Part shown: one piece after another, positions 13,841-13,962 of the stretch
Position numbering within the stretch: the first letter of the stretch is position 1
How the letters are laid out: the number at the start of each line of letters is the position of its first letter
NCBI GenBank assembly: GCA_902772685.1
Contig: CACYBO010000022.1
Location: forward strand, 1-13,962
Source: an uncultured Eubacteriales bacterium
GTDB taxonomy: Bacteria > Bacillota > Clostridia > Peptostreptococcales > Anaerovoracaceae
DNA length: 13,962 nt
Direction: 5' to 3'
Made by a program: the position numbers and the translations under genes
Notes under the pieces: generated by a model
The model's input: only the letters and a program-made list of their open reading frames with translations
The model's database searches: none
Told to the model about the DNA's origin: nothing

Positions 13841-13962
13841 AATGCATTACCGCCTTTTTTGTGAATGCCTTGTATTTCGGCGCAGAAACAGTCAAGGCAC
13901 ACTGCTTTCGGGTCCGGAGCCCTATCTGCGCCGTTATGATCTATCAAAATTGCGCCGGCGCA
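13828..13962 (-). CDS. C-terminal fragment of an unidentified protein (runs off right edge)
   Basis: Reading the minus strand from the right edge, one frame stays open for 44 codons and stops at TAG (13828-13830); the other two frames close within a few codons. The fragment contains a tight cysteine cluster (CLDCFC) and ends with a Lys/Gly-rich stretch. It overlaps the next gene by 13 bases, in keeping with the packed operon. I do not recognise the family. The cysteines could bind metal, but only the end of the protein is visible. A chance open frame cannot be excluded at this length. Confidence 0.45.
   Translation of the reverse strand, partial: CAGAILIDHNGADRAPDPKAVCLDCFCAEIQGIHKKGGNALCQK

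Noticed and set aside
1..13962. Integration, lysogeny, defence or tRNA genes
   Set aside because: No integrase, repressor, attachment site, tRNA-like fold or defence domain was recognised; all of the sequence is explained by structural genes and short gaps.

Overview
The window is part of the late (morphogenesis) region of a tailed siphophage or prophage. Every gene I can support lies on the minus strand, so the operon reads from right (13962) to left (1). The order is textbook for long-tailed siphophages of Gram-positive hosts: small accessory genes, Prp-type cysteine protease, scaffold, major capsid, small linker, head-tail connectors, tail completion, tail tube, frameshifted tail chaperones, tape measure, Dit, hub, then a receptor-binding-type protein that runs off the left edge. 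Very short gene spacing (ATGA and TAATG stop/start overlaps), purine-rich ribosome binding sites and a moderately high GC content (by eye, not computed) suggest a Clostridia-type host. Prp supports this, because it is the Bacillota protease that trims an N-terminal extension of ribosomal protein L27. I see no integrase, repressor, terminase, portal or lysis gene, so I cannot tell a free phage from a prophage.

Right part (13962-12840): the tail of an unidentified Cys-containing ORF, a coiled-coil protein, a CxxC...CxxC zinc-ribbon protein and Prp, joined by stop/start overlaps. An intrinsic terminator directly follows Prp. The next roughly 100 bases hold further hairpins, a possible pseudoknot and a possible tiny ORF.

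Head module (12812-9677): DUF4355-like acidic scaffold, major capsid protein, a small protein with a histone-like Lys/Ala tail, a gp6-like connector, a head-closure candidate and an HK97 gp10-like protein. Scaffold and capsid both carry the LNLQxF-type site recognised by Prp. A perfect 9-bp stem-loop without a U-tract sits just after the capsid gene.

Tail module (9661-1): tail terminator candidate, major tail tube protein (also with a Prp-like N-terminal motif), a strong terminator, the chaperone pair G/GT with a T6A6T slippery site for -1 frameshifting, a 1162-residue tape measure with 12 tandem 7-residue hydrophobic repeats, an enlarged ('evolved') Dit, a hub protein, and a BppU-like / tailspike-cap / propeller-like fibre protein.

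Most worth checking: the possible third Prp substrate (tail tube), the structured leader between Prp and scaffold, the Gly-Asp-Thr repeats shared by capsid C-terminus and tail tube N-terminus, the Dit insertion, and the modular receptor-binding protein.
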